Below, piece after piece: positions 55,157 to 63,770 of a stretch of 64,000 nt of DNA. Position 1 is the first letter of the stretch; each line of letters begins with the position of its first letter. A model generated the notes under the pieces. That model had not been told where the DNA came from and made no database searches. It saw nothing but the letters and a program-made list of their open reading frames with translations. Origin of the DNA: Williamsia deligens (GTDB lineage: Bacteria; Actinomycetota; Actinomycetes; Mycobacteriales; Mycobacteriaceae); contig NZ_JAMTCI010000001.1 in the NCBI RefSeq assembly GCF_024171765.1, positions 806,001 through 870,000 of the forward strand. The letters run 5' to 3'. The translations under genes and the position numbers were made by a program.

Positions 55157-56503
55157 GTGTCCGCTGTCGACGAGGTCCCCGCCGCCCACGCCGCCCCGCC
55201 CGAGCCCACCCGTCACCTCCGACTGGTGATCGCCTCGGCGCTGCTGGGCACCACCATCGAGTGGTACGACTTCTTCCTCTACGCCACTGCGGCGTCACTC
55301 GTCTTCAACCGACTCTTCTTCCCCGACACCGACTCCTACGTCGGCACGATGCTGTCGCTGGCGACGTTCGCGGTCGGGTTCCTCGTCCGCCCGATCGGCG
55401 GGATCGTCTTCGGCCACATCGGCGACCGCATCGGCCGGAAGAGGACGCTCGCCATCACGATGCTGCTGATGGGCCTGGCCACGGCACTGATGGCGGTCCT
55501 GCCGACCGCGGCGCAGGTCGGGGTGTTGGCACCGATCCTGCTGCTGCTCCTGCGGATCGTGCAGGGCTTCGCGCTCGGCGGCGAGTGGGCCGGTGCGGTG
55601 CTCATGGCCGTCGAGCACGGGCCGCGGGGGCGCACCGGGTTCTTCGGCTCCGTCCCGCAGATCGGCCTGCCGCTGGGCCTCGGGTTGGGCACCGCGGTGT
55701 TCGCGATCCTGCAGACCGTCCTCGACGAGTCCGCGTTCCTGGCCTACGGCTGGCGCATCGCCTTCGGCGTCAGCCTGGTGCTGGTGATCGTCGGGTTCGT
55801 GGTGCGGCTCGCGGTCGAGGAGACGCCGTCGTTCCGGGCCGTCGAACAGGCGGTCGCCACGGTGCGCACACCCATCGCGACGATGCTCTCCGACCGCAGC
55901 CTGCGGCGGCCGACGCTCCTCGGCCTGCTGTCGCGGTGGGCCGAGGGCGCCGCGTTCAACACCTGGGGCGTCTTCGCGATCACCTACGCCACGGGCACGC
56001 TGGGGATGGCGAAGGTGCCGGTCCTGTGGGCGGTGACGCTGGCGTGTGCCGTGATGGCCGCAGTCATCCCCCTGTCGGGTCGCATGGCCGACCGCATCTC
56101 CCCGAAGTGGATCTTCGCCTCCGGTGTCGCGCTGTACGGCTGCGCCGTGTTCCCCGTCTTCGCGCTGTTCAGCACCGCCGACATCGTGTGGTTCGCCGTC
56201 GGCCTGATCATCGTGTTCGGGTTCGTGCACGGCTGGTTCTACGGGGCGCAGGGCACGTTGTACGCGCTGCTCTACCCGACCCAGGTCCGGTACACGGGCA
56301 TCTCGTTCATCTACAACGTCGCGGGCGTCTACGCCTCCGGGCTCACGCCGCTGATCCTCACCGCGCTCATCCACAGCGGCGACGGGAGCCCGTGGCGCGC
56401 CGCGACCTACCTCGCGGCGACCGGCGTCGTCTCCGCGGTGGCGACGGTGTTCCTGCGCCCGGCGAGCCCGGATGCCGCGCTCGGGCGGGCCGGGACCGCG
56501 TGA
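55157..56503 (+). CDS. MHS-family MFS transporter
   Basis: Twelve-helix proton symporter of 448 aa, metabolite:H+ symporter subgroup (ProP/ShiA/KgtP-like). Signature IEWYDFFLYATAASLVFN in helix 1, then FAVGFLVRPIGGIVFGHIGD, RIGRKRTL (loop 2-3) and LRIVQGFALGGEWAGAVL. The substrate is likely an organic acid or compatible solute and cannot be fixed. GTG 55157 has TAACGT 8 nt upstream; TTG 55148 is in frame but unlikely. Confidence 0.92.
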   Translation: MSAVDEVPAAHAAPPEPTRHLRLVIASALLGTTIEWYDFFLYATAASLVFNRLFFPDTDSYVGTMLSLATFAVGFLVRPIGGIVFGHIGDRIGRKRTLAITMLLMGLATALMAVLPTAAQVGVLAPILLLLLRIVQGFALGGEWAGAVLMAVEHGPRGRTGFFGSVPQIGLPLGLGLGTAVFAILQTVLDESAFLAYGWRIAFGVSLVLVIVGFVVRLAVEETPSFRAVEQAVATVRTPIATMLSDRSLRRPTLLGLLSRWAEGAAFNTWGVFAITYATGTLGMAKVPVLWAVTLACAVMAAVIPLSGRMADRISPKWIFASGVALYGCAVFPVFALFSTADIVWFAVGLIIVFGFVHGWFYGAQGTLYALLYPTQVRYTGISFIYNVAGVYASGLTPLILTALIHSGDGSPWRAATYLAATGVVSAVATVFLRPASPDAALGRAGTA

Positions 56504-56515
56504 CATATTCGTCGG

Positions 56516-57193
56516 GTGACTGCCACGCTCACCCGACGCCGGGTCGCCGCCATGGTCGACCACACACTCCTCGCCCCCGAGGCGAGCCGCGACGACGCGC
56601 TCGCCTGCGTCGCCGAGGCCAACGAGCTCGGGGTGTACGCGGTGTGCCTGTCACCGTCGATGCTCCCGATCGACACCGGGTCCGCGGTGTCCTGCGTCGT
56701 CGCGGGATTCCCCTCCGGCAAACATCATTCGCTGGTGAAGGCGGCCGAGGCACGCATGGCCGTCGACACCGGCGCCCGCGAGATCGACATGGTGATCGAC
56801 GTCGGGGCGGCCGTCGCCGGGCTCTACGACGAGGTGTTCGCCGACGTGCTGACCGTCCGCGAGGCGATCGGCGCGGACGTGGTCCTCAAGGTCATCATCG
56901 AGTCCGCGGCGCTGCTCGCCGGTGGCGGTCCCGACACCGTCACCGCGACCGCCGAGCGAGCGGCCCGCGCAGGGGCCTCCCTGGTGAAGACGTCGACGGG
57001 CTTCCACCCGGCGGGCGGGGCGAGCGTGGAGGCGGTCACGCTCATGCGGGCAGCGGTGCCGCCGTCGGTCGGCATCAAGGCATCGGGCGGGATCCGCACC
57101 GCCGAGGCGGCCGCCGCGCTCATCGCCGCCGGTGCCACGCGACTCGGCCTGTCGCGCAGCCGCGACGTCCTCGCCGGCTTCCCCGAGGAGTAG
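56516..57193 (+). CDS. deoC: deoxyribose-phosphate aldolase DeoC
   Basis: Class I aldolase of 225 aa that splits 2-deoxyribose-5-phosphate into acetaldehyde and glyceraldehyde-3-phosphate. Seen: [51 protein letters not shown] (proton-relay region), the Schiff-base Lys in [14 protein letters not shown], and [13 protein letters not shown]. The GTG start at 56516 is 12 bp after the transporter stop, so both may be on one transcript. Confidence 0.96.
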   Translation: MTATLTRRRVAAMVDHTLLAPEASRDDALACVAEANELGVYAVCLSPSMLPIDTGSAVSCVVAGFPSGKHHSLVKAAEARMAVDTGAREIDMVIDVGAAVAGLYDEVFADVLTVREAIGADVVLKVIIESAALLAGGGPDTVTATAERAARAGASLVKTSTGFHPAGGASVEAVTLMRAAVPPSVGIKASGGIRTAEAAAALIAAGATRLGLSRSRDVLAGFPEE

Positions 57194-57206
57194 CCGTCCG
57201 CGCGGG

Positions 57207-58277
57207 TCAGAGCCGGGTGACGCGGTCCTTCGTGGCGTCGAGCAGGTCGGTCAGCAGACGGTTGTAGGACCCGGAGTCCTCGATGTTCGCCATGTGACCG
57301 ATGTGCGGCAGGACCAGGTACTCCCGCAACACCCCCTGCTTCTCGAGCTGGGCGACGATGGCGTCGGAATGCTTCCGCGGTGTCAACCGATCGTCGGTGC
57401 CGACGACCACGTCCGTCGGGACGGTCAGGTTGACCACGCCCTGCCAGACGTCGAGATCGAGCATCGCCACACCCCATCCGCCGCGCGCTCGCGCGGGGCA
57501 CTCGCTGATCATGTGGTCGCAGAACTCGACGTGCGCCAGCCGGGCCTGGGTGTTCATCGCGATGTACTGGGCGACCCGCGGCGTCATCGCGGTGTGCGGC
57601 AGCGGGACCGGGGCGGTCGCGATCAGGCGGCTCACGCCGCGCTCGAACGGCTTGGTGTAGCGCGGCAGCCCCTCCGGGATCACGGCAAGGTTCTGGATGA
57701 TCTCCACCGCGGCGGTCGAGGTCAGCACGACACCCCGCGCCAGGTCGTCGACGTCGTCTCCGTGGTCCTTGGCCCACGCCATGACCGACATCCCACCCAT
57801 GCTGTGACCGGCGACGAGCGCGCGGCGACCGCCGGCCGTCGCGGCCTGCAGCACCGCGTGCAGGTCGGCGCCGAGCAGAGACGTGCTGAGCTTCGTCGTC
57901 CCGAGCGGCGTGCGCCCGTGACCCCGCTGGTCGTAGACGATGACGCGGTGGTCCGCCGAGAAGGCGTTGATCTGCGCGTACCAGTGGCGCGTCGAACAGG
58001 TCCACCCGTGCGCGAACACCATCGGGTCCGCGTCGGGCGGTCCGTAGGCCTCGACGTGGATCGGGTTCCCGTCGGCGGACCGCACCGCGAGGATCTCCGG
58101 GGACGCCGTCGGTGTCGCCAGCAGGGGATCCGGCCCGTCGTCGACGGGAGCGGGCGCGTCGAACGCCGCCTTCAGCAGCGCCGCGAGGATGGTCCCGACG
58201 GCAGCGCCGGTCGCCGCCGCGGCGACTCCCCCGCCGATCGCGACGCCCTCGACCGCATGACGCGTGGAACGCTTCAT
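57207..58277 (-). CDS. membrane-anchored alpha/beta hydrolase
   Basis: A 356-aa protein with an N-terminal Ala/Gly-rich helix (GVAIGGGVAAAATGAAVGTI) as signal or anchor, then a hydrolase: FAHGWTCSTRHW, YDQRGHGRTPLG, nucleophile AGHSMGGMSVMAW, acid Asp in VVGTDDRLTP and His in PHIGHMANIED. The substrate is unknown. First gene downstream of merR on the same strand (28-bp gap), so it probably belongs to the merR/aurF-type locus. Convergent with deoC. Confidence 0.88.
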   Translation of the reverse strand: MKRSTRHAVEGVAIGGGVAAAATGAAVGTILAALLKAAFDAPAPVDDGPDPLLATPTASPEILAVRSADGNPIHVEAYGPPDADPMVFAHGWTCSTRHWYAQINAFSADHRVIVYDQRGHGRTPLGTTKLSTSLLGADLHAVLQAATAGGRRALVAGHSMGGMSVMAWAKDHGDDVDDLARGVVLTSTAAVEIIQNLAVIPEGLPRYTKPFERGVSRLIATAPVPLPHTAMTPRVAQYIAMNTQARLAHVEFCDHMISECPARARGGWGVAMLDLDVWQGVVNLTVPTDVVVGTDDRLTPRKHSDAIVAQLEKQGVLREYLVLPHIGHMANIEDSGSYNRLLTDLLDATKDRVTRL

Positions 58278-58305
58278 CGACCTGCTCTCTGCTCGTCCCC
58301 GTCGA

Positions 58306-59040
58306 TCAGGGGGTGGTGTCGGCCTCGAGGATCTCCGAGGCCTCGCCGATGGCCGAGGAGATCTTGGCGTCGAGTGCACGACGGAACTGGCTGTCCACGA
58401 TCTCGTGCGCCATGGGACGGACCGCACCGATGAGGTGCGCGACCTTGGCGACCTCGGTCTCCTCCATGTCCAGCAGACGTCCGTCGTCGCCGAAGTACTT
58501 GTCGGTGATGATCGCGACGAAGTTGTCGGCGATGTCCTCGATGTCGTGCTGGATCCGCTCCCACTTCCGCAGCAGCGGCTCCAGGTCGATCCCCGCCTTG
58601 ACCAGCACCTCCGCGCCCTCGAGCAGCTCCGGGCTCTTCACCGCGTACTGGGCGCCCTCCTTGGCGAGCAGGCCCAGCTTCTGGCTCATGGCGATGGTCT
58701 TCTCGTCCGCGCCCAACGTCTTGCGCAGCTCGGTCAGGGTGATCGTCGCCGCGCGTTTGAAGGTGCGCCAGCGGCCGCCCCGCGGCTCGCCGTGCAGGAC
58801 GTGCTCCACCTTCATCCCGTAGTGCGCGGCGAGGAGCAGCTCGCTGATCGTCGCGAAGGTGTAGCCACGCTCCAGCAGACGCGAGATGAGGTTCAGACGA
58901 ACGAGGTGTTCGGTCGAGTACCAGCCGGTGCGGCCTTTGATCTTGGGCGCCGGGAGGAGTCCGCGGTCCTGGTACACGCGGATGTTGCGGACACTGACGC
59001 CCGACACCTCCGCGAGTTCGTTGATCCGGTACTCCGCCAC
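58306..59040 (-). CDS. MerR-type transcriptional regulator
   Basis: A 244-aa regulator. The N-terminal winged HTH reads YRINELAEVSGVSVRNIRVYQDRGLLP with GRTGWYSTEHLVRLNLISRLLERGY after it; the large C-terminal domain (about 90-244) has no recognised ligand site. The GTG start at 59040 has TAGACT on the minus strand 6 nt upstream (leaderless). It lies between the AurF-like oxygenase and a hydrolase, both probable targets. Confidence 0.92.
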   Translation of the reverse strand: MAEYRINELAEVSGVSVRNIRVYQDRGLLPAPKIKGRTGWYSTEHLVRLNLISRLLERGYTFATISELLLAAHYGMKVEHVLHGEPRGGRWRTFKRAATITLTELRKTLGADEKTIAMSQKLGLLAKEGAQYAVKSPELLEGAEVLVKAGIDLEPLLRKWERIQHDIEDIADNFVAIITDKYFGDDGRLLDMEETEVAKVAHLIGAVRPMAHEIVDSQFRRALDAKISSAIGEASEILEADTTP

Positions 59041-59094
59041 CGGGCGAGTCTATCGGTGCCCGTGATCGATGACCGTGACCGCGCGAGCGGCAGG

Positions 59095-60015
59095 TCACAT
59101 GATCGCGCCGCGACGCAACAGATACGTCCCGGGTCCACCGATCAGGCCGCACTCGTCGAGGAACTCGATGGTCTTGGCGCACCCGGTGCGCTTGCGGTCG
59201 TTGTAGTGGGTGTTCGCCCGCGCCGCGCGCACGGCCTGCTTGCGGTCGAGACCGGCGGCCTCGTACACCTTCGGGTTCACCAGGCAGTACACGACCATGT
59301 ACACGATGATCGCCAGGTTCAGCCGGGTGACGGCGCGGCGGAACGGCGTCATCGTCGCGGCGATCCGCTTCGTCTCCTCGCGAGCGAAACGGATGTGGCG
59401 GGCCTCCTCCAGCACGTGGATCTTGCTGACCGTCCGGGTGACCGGCTGCACGCGCGGGTCCTTCATGAAGTCGCGCTGCATCATGTCGAGGATCTCCTCG
59501 GCGGCCAGGGTGCCACCGAAGGCCAGCGACCCCGAGGCGAGCGCCTTGAACGGCCGGCTCAGGAAGTTGATCCACCGGGGACGCTCGTAGTTGGGGATGC
59601 CGAAGTGCTCGGCGGCCTTGGCGAACATCGTCGAGTGTCGGCACTCGTCGGCGATCTCTGTCAGCGCGAACTGGAAGTGGGGCGACGCGGGGTCCTGCTT
59701 GTAGGCGTCACGGATGAGCATCTGCATGAGGATGATCTCGAACCAGATGCCGGTGGCGCTGATGCTCGCGGCCTCGTGCTCGGTCAGGGTGATGCGCTGC
59801 TCCTGCGTCATCTGGTCCCACATCCCGGTGCCGTAGAGGCTGCACCACTCGGGGGTCATGCCGTAGAAGCTCTCGTGGTCGACCGGTGCGTCCCAGTCGA
59901 CCTCGATCAGTGGGTCGTAGGACTTGCGGGCGGACGAGGCCAGCAACCGTCGTGCGGTGTCCTGGCGATCGTTCAGCTTCTGACGACTGCCGACGTGCTC
60001 CGTGGTGAGCGTCAT
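59095..60015 (-). CDS. AurF-like diiron oxygenase (PF11583-type)
   Basis: A 306-aa protein like AurF, the p-aminobenzoate N-oxygenase. Metal-ligand motifs fit a diiron site: LTEHEAASIS, EIADECRHSTMF, LAAEEILDMMQ, HVLEEARHIRFAREE. A hydrophobic stretch (LAIIVYMVVYCLVNP) near residue 245 suggests membrane contact. The substrate is unknown; related mycobacterial genes act on lipids or aromatics only by inference. ATG 60015 has GAGGAG upstream. Divergent palindromes lie in the spacer above it. Confidence 0.9.
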   Translation of the reverse strand: MTLTTEHVGSRQKLNDRQDTARRLLASSARKSYDPLIEVDWDAPVDHESFYGMTPEWCSLYGTGMWDQMTQEQRITLTEHEAASISATGIWFEIILMQMLIRDAYKQDPASPHFQFALTEIADECRHSTMFAKAAEHFGIPNYERPRWINFLSRPFKALASGSLAFGGTLAAEEILDMMQRDFMKDPRVQPVTRTVSKIHVLEEARHIRFAREETKRIAATMTPFRRAVTRLNLAIIVYMVVYCLVNPKVYEAAGLDRKQAVRAARANTHYNDRKRTGCAKTIEFLDECGLIGGPGTYLLRRGAIM

Positions 60016-60080
60016 GGGGTGCTCCTCGACTGCGAGGCGCACCGCTGTGACGTGCACCGTTGTCACTCAACCGTGCACCA

Positions 60081-60123
60081 TGACACTGATCGTTGTCAAG
60101 GTAATCAGACAACGAACATTGTC
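60081..60123. promoter_or_regulatory. palindromes upstream of the AurF-like gene
   Basis: An A+T-rich patch holds TGACA-N8-TGTCA (60081-60098) and GACAA-N6-TTGTC (60108-60123), plus another GTTGTCA at 60060. On the minus strand it also gives a TTGACA (-35-like). A likely control region for the AurF-like gene, perhaps the target of the adjacent MerR regulator. Confidence 0.5.
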
Positions 60124-60160
60124 TCGATGCCTGGCGGCATCGAGACCAGCGGGAACGTCG

Positions 60161-60472
60161 TCAGACCTTCTTGAACCACCGCTTGTTCTGGATACCGTCG
60201 ACCCGGGGCCGGACGTCGACGAGGTAGATCAGCACCGCCACGATGCCGATGATCCCGAGCAGGCTCAGCAGTCCGAAGAACCAGATGAACAGAGCGCCGA
60301 CGACGAGGAGCGACACCCAGATCACCTTGGACTGGCGGTCGACGGCGGGGAACGCGTCGGGGCGCTGGACGGCGGCGTGCACCAGGGCCAACACCGCGGC
60401 TGCACCCCCGACGATGGTCAGGATGAGCACGATGATGTTCTGCCCGTAGGCCAGGAATGACACGACGTTCAC
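60161..60472 (-). CDS. DUF2516 small membrane protein
   Basis: A 103-aa protein with two to three helices: NIIVLILTIVGGAAAVLALV near the start, WVSLLVVGALFIWFFGLLSLLGIIGIVAVLIYLVDVRP after it (broken here), ending in a basic tail. The middle AVQRPDAFPAVDRQSK is the DUF2516 mark. M. tuberculosis has one next to hbhA (Rv0476, from memory). GTG 60472 is chosen because homologues are short; GTG 60520 is in frame. Function unknown. Confidence 0.8.
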   Translation of the reverse strand: MNVVSFLAYGQNIIVLILTIVGGAAAVLALVHAAVQRPDAFPAVDRQSKVIWVSLLVVGALFIWFFGLLSLLGIIGIVAVLIYLVDVRPRVDGIQNKRWFKKV

Positions 60473-60533
60473 GAGCGACAGACTAATCGGAGTCGGGCAG
60501 ATCAGACCCGGGCACGGCACCCCACGACGACGA

Positions 60534-60565
60534 ACCGCGCCCCCGGCAGAAGCCGGGGGCGCGGT
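60534..60565 (-). terminator. intrinsic terminator after hbhA
   Basis: A perfect 14-bp stem (ACCGCGCCCCCGGC at 60534-60547 and its complement at 60552-60565) with AGAA loop, 19 bp past the hbhA stop on the minus strand. Confidence 0.8.
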
Positions 60566-60584
60566 CGGATCGGTCGAGCTGCGA

Positions 60585-61301
60585 TCAGTTCGCGGTCTTC
60601 TTGGCCGGAGCCTTCTTGGCCGGGGTCTTCTTCGCCGGGGTCTTCTTGGCCGGCGTCGTCGTCTTCTTCGCGGTCGTCTTCTTCGCGGGCGACTTCTTGG
60701 CCGGGGCCGAGGTCGCGGGCTCCTTCAGCTCATCGAGCACGGCGGCGGGCGAGTCCTTGGACCCGCGAGCCTTCGCCTCGACGGTGCCGGCGGCGCCGGA
60801 CACCTTGCCGGACGCGAGGTTCGCGAGCTTGGCGGCACGCTCACCGACGGCGCGCGTCTGCGACGAGACCGTGCCGAGCGCGTCCTCGGTGAGGTCGACG
60901 GCGTCGTTGTAGGCCTTCTCGACCTTCGAGACGTTCTCCTGGAACTCGGGCTGCGAGCGGAGGCGCTCCACCGTCTCCTCGCCGCGCTCGGCGAGCGAGT
61001 TGTAGATGCCGGTCGCGACCTCGATGTAGGCCTCGGCGACCTTGCGCAGTTCCTCGCTGGTGAAACGCGTACGCAGCTCCTCGATGTTGGAGGGGATGTC
61101 CTCGGGCAGCGACGTGATGCGCTCCCGGGTCCCCTCGATCCGCTCCCGGGTCTCCTCGACGCGGGCCTGGGCGGTCTCGGTGGCCGACTCGGCGCGCTCC
61201 CGCAGCTGCGACAGCACCTCGTTGACCTGCTGCAGTGCCAGGTCACCGGCACCGACGGCGGCGTAGATCGGTGTGGCCAGGCCACGCTCGTTCTTGCTCA
61301 T
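60585..61301 (-). CDS. hbhA: heparin-binding hemagglutinin-like protein HbhA
   Basis: A 238-aa surface-type protein. A coiled-coil-rich region (about 20-160; QVNEVLSQLRERAESATE, EETRERIEGTRERIT) is followed by a C-terminal Lys/Pro/Ala tail of about 35 residues made of PAKKT/PAKKA repeats. In M. tuberculosis the equivalent tail binds heparan sulfate and is methylated. It lacks a signal peptide, like HBHA. ATG 61301 has GAGGAGAA upstream; it follows the XRE gene by 50 bp, as in mycobacteria. Confidence 0.9.
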   Translation of the reverse strand: MSKNERGLATPIYAAVGAGDLALQQVNEVLSQLRERAESATETAQARVEETRERIEGTRERITSLPEDIPSNIEELRTRFTSEELRKVAEAYIEVATGIYNSLAERGEETVERLRSQPEFQENVSKVEKAYNDAVDLTEDALGTVSSQTRAVGERAAKLANLASGKVSGAAGTVEAKARGSKDSPAAVLDELKEPATSAPAKKSPAKKTTAKKTTTPAKKTPAKKTPAKKAPAKKTAN

Positions 61302-61351
61302 GGTTCTCCTCGCTGTGATCTCGTGAGTACCGACCCTCGGGTCGGCTGACG

Positions 61352-61786
61352 TCATGCTGTGGTCTCGACGGACCCGTTCTCCTTGCGGAACGACTCGTAG
61401 ATCTCGAGCAGCATCTGCTTCTGCCGCTCGGTGATCTGCGAGTCCGCCAGCAGTGCGTCACGCACGGGGCTCGCGGCTCGTTCCTCGAGGATGCCGGCCC
61501 GCACGTACAGCACTTCGGCCGACACACGCAGACCCTTGGCGATCTGCGCCAGCACGTCGGCGGAGGGCTTGCGCAGCCCTCGTTCGACCTGACTGAGGTA
61601 CGGATTGCTCACCCCGGCCCGTTCCGCCAACTGGCGGAGCGAGACCTCGGCGGCGACCCGCTGAGACCGGATGAAAGAACCGATGTCCTGGGCGGCGTTG
61701 ACGACGCCCTCGACCGCTCGGGTGGCCAGTTCCTCGGCATCGACGTCGGGTGACGTCGTGTCGGGGTCGTGCGACTCCGAACCCAT
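61352..61786 (-). CDS. XRE-family transcriptional regulator
   Basis: A 144-aa regulator. The HTH reads SLRQLAERAGVSNPYLSQVERGLRKPSADVLAQIAKGLRVS; N-terminal 45 residues are acidic (DAEELATRAVEGV) and the C-terminal part is helical. M. tuberculosis has a similar gene (Rv0474, from memory) directly before hbhA, so it may control hbhA. ATG 61786 has GAGGAGGAA upstream. An A+T-rich inverted repeat GTGCT-N10-AGCAC (61827-61846) lies 40 bp before it as a possible operator. Confidence 0.9.
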   Translation of the reverse strand: MGSESHDPDTTSPDVDAEELATRAVEGVVNAAQDIGSFIRSQRVAAEVSLRQLAERAGVSNPYLSQVERGLRKPSADVLAQIAKGLRVSAEVLYVRAGILEERAASPVRDALLADSQITERQKQMLLEIYESFRKENGSVETTA

Positions 61787-61826
61787 CGGTTCCTCCTCTC
61801 GATTCCGTGACCCACGGTAGGAGGCG

Positions 61827-62357
61827 GTGCTAGCAAATGCAAGCACTTCAGCTAACACGTTGTCGACGTCACATCACCAGGCCGTTCGCCGAGCGTCAGG
61901 CGTCCGGTACTTCTCCGACAAGCGCGAGGCCCTCTTCTGGGGGGCCGACGAGTTCGAGACCTCGTTTCTCGACCCCATCGACGCCCTCCCGCCCGACACG
62001 CCCGCGATGGCCGTCGTGATGGCGGCGGTCCAGGGCGGCGCCGCGAGATTCACACCCGAGCGGCGGGAGTTCTCCGCGCTGCGCTCCGGGATCGTCGAGG
62101 CCACGCCGCAGCTGCGCGAACGGGAGCGGGACAAGTTGGCGCGACTGGCGCGGCTCATCGCTGCGCGGCTGGTCGCCCGCGGGGTCGGTGCGACCGACGC
62201 CGAACTGGCCGCCCAGAGCGGGGTGACGGTGTTCGTGGCGGCCTTCGACCGGTGGGTCGTCGGCGACGAGGAGTCACCGGAGTCGTTGTGTCGACGGCTC
62301 TTCGACGACCTGGCCCGCCTGGCGGGTCAGCTGAACAACAGCACCGAGACCGTGTAG
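61827..62357 (+). pseudogene. tetR remnant lacking its N-terminal HTH
   Basis: From about 61890 the codons read VRRASGVRYFSDKREALFWGADEFE, the end of a TetR HTH (RYFSDK) and the effector domain (to LARLAGQLNNSTETV). The first helices of the HTH should be upstream, but the sequence before 61890 has none in any frame; an open frame from GTG 61827 carries unrelated residues. It is a 5'-truncated gene, likely inactive. The 3' end overlaps the convergent DUF445 gene by 31 bp. Confidence 0.65.
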
Positions 62358-63667
62358 ATGGCCAGACCGGCCAGCGACCCGACGACCGTGCCGTTGATGC
62401 GGATGAACTGCAGGTCTCGGCCGACCTGCAGTTCGATCTTGCGGCTCGTGTCGTCGGCGTCCCAGCCACGGACGGTCTCGGTGATCACCGAGATGATCTC
62501 GCCGGAGTAGTTCTGCGCCACGTGCCGTGCGACCCGCACGGTCCAGAAGTTCATCTTGTCCTGGAGCACGTCGTCGGCGCTGATGCGGGTCGCCACGCGG
62601 ATGACGCCGTCGGCCAACGCCGTCCGCAGGGTGCTGTCGGGGTCGTCGAGGGCCTGCTCGAGGACGGCCTTCGCCGCCGTCCACGCGGTCGACGCGGCGC
62701 CGGCCACCTCGTCACGTCCGATGAACTCGTCCTTGATCTCCTCGACCTTCGCGATCGTCTCCGGGTCGTGCTGAAGGTCGTTCGCGAAGTTGACGGCGAG
62801 CTCGCGCAGGGCGCGACGGATGTCGTGGTCGGGATCGGAGGCGATCTTGGCGGTGTACTCGACGAGTTCCCGGTGGATGCGGTCCCCGACGAGGAGGTTG
62901 ACGAACTTCGGCGCCCAGGCGGGGCCGTCCTTGTCGATGACGCGGTCGATCAACGGTTGACTGTCCTCGGCCCACACACGCGCGCGCTCGCAGAGCATCT
63001 GGATGAGCGGTTCGAGCCGCTCCTCGTCGATCAATTGCTCGAGCACGCGACCGGCGGGCGGCCCCCACTGCGGCTCGGCCATCCACCGCATGGCCGAGAT
63101 GATGAACGCCTCGACGTCCTCGTCGGCGAGCATCTCGCCCGCGAGGCCGATCGCACGGGACGCCTCGTCGCTGATCCGGGGGGCGTTGGCGGGATCGGCC
63201 AACCATCGCGAGACGCGTTGCGGCAGATGCAGTTTCTCGACCTGACCCTCGATCACCGAGGGCGTCATGAAGTTCTCCTCGATGAATCCACCGAGCTGGT
63301 CGCCGATCTGGTCCTTCTTGCGTCGGATCAGGGCGGTGTGCGGGATCGGGAGACCCAGCGGCTGCTTGAACAGCGCCGTGACGGCGAACCAGTCGGCGAG
63401 CGCGCCCACCATGCCCGCCTCCGCCGCGGCGCGCACGTATCCGACCCAGCCGGCCACGTCGGCGCCGTCCCGCGCCTCGACGTAGCGGGTGAATAGGTAG
63501 ACCAGCGCCGCGGCCCCGAGGAACCCGGTCGCGACGACCTTCATCTTGCGCAGGTCGCGGCGGCGCTGCGCGTCACCCGACGGGTCACCGCCGAGCCCGG
63601 CGATGCTCGACCCCGTGGTCGTGCCCCGCGCCGGGTGCTGCCTGTCCTTCAGGGACGTCTCGTTCAC
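62327..63667 (-). CDS. DUF445 membrane protein
   Basis: A 446-aa protein with a helix near residue 45-62 (VVATGFLGAAALVYLFT) and a last helix at the C-terminus (VVGSLAGLAIYTVSVLLF); the central part is helical and soluble, with the DUF445 mark GMVGALADWFAVTALFKQPLGLPIPHTALI. Function unknown. It corresponds by position to Rv0473 (from memory). The GTG start at 63667 is 103 bp from a divergent tetR. Confidence 0.9.
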   Translation of the reverse strand: MNETSLKDRQHPARGTTTGSSIAGLGGDPSGDAQRRRDLRKMKVVATGFLGAAALVYLFTRYVEARDGADVAGWVGYVRAAAEAGMVGALADWFAVTALFKQPLGLPIPHTALIRRKKDQIGDQLGGFIEENFMTPSVIEGQVEKLHLPQRVSRWLADPANAPRISDEASRAIGLAGEMLADEDVEAFIISAMRWMAEPQWGPPAGRVLEQLIDEERLEPLIQMLCERARVWAEDSQPLIDRVIDKDGPAWAPKFVNLLVGDRIHRELVEYTAKIASDPDHDIRRALRELAVNFANDLQHDPETIAKVEEIKDEFIGRDEVAGAASTAWTAAKAVLEQALDDPDSTLRTALADGVIRVATRISADDVLQDKMNFWTVRVARHVAQNYSGEIISVITETVRGWDADDTSRKIELQVGRDLQFIRINGTVVGSLAGLAIYTVSVLLFS

Positions 63668-63770
63668 CCGGTCAGTCTTACCCGAATCGGACGCACGGTC
63701 CTCACCGCGTGTGTCGCGGTCTCCCCCGGCGGACGCGGGTGACGGGCGCCACGACGGATAGTCTGGGGTG

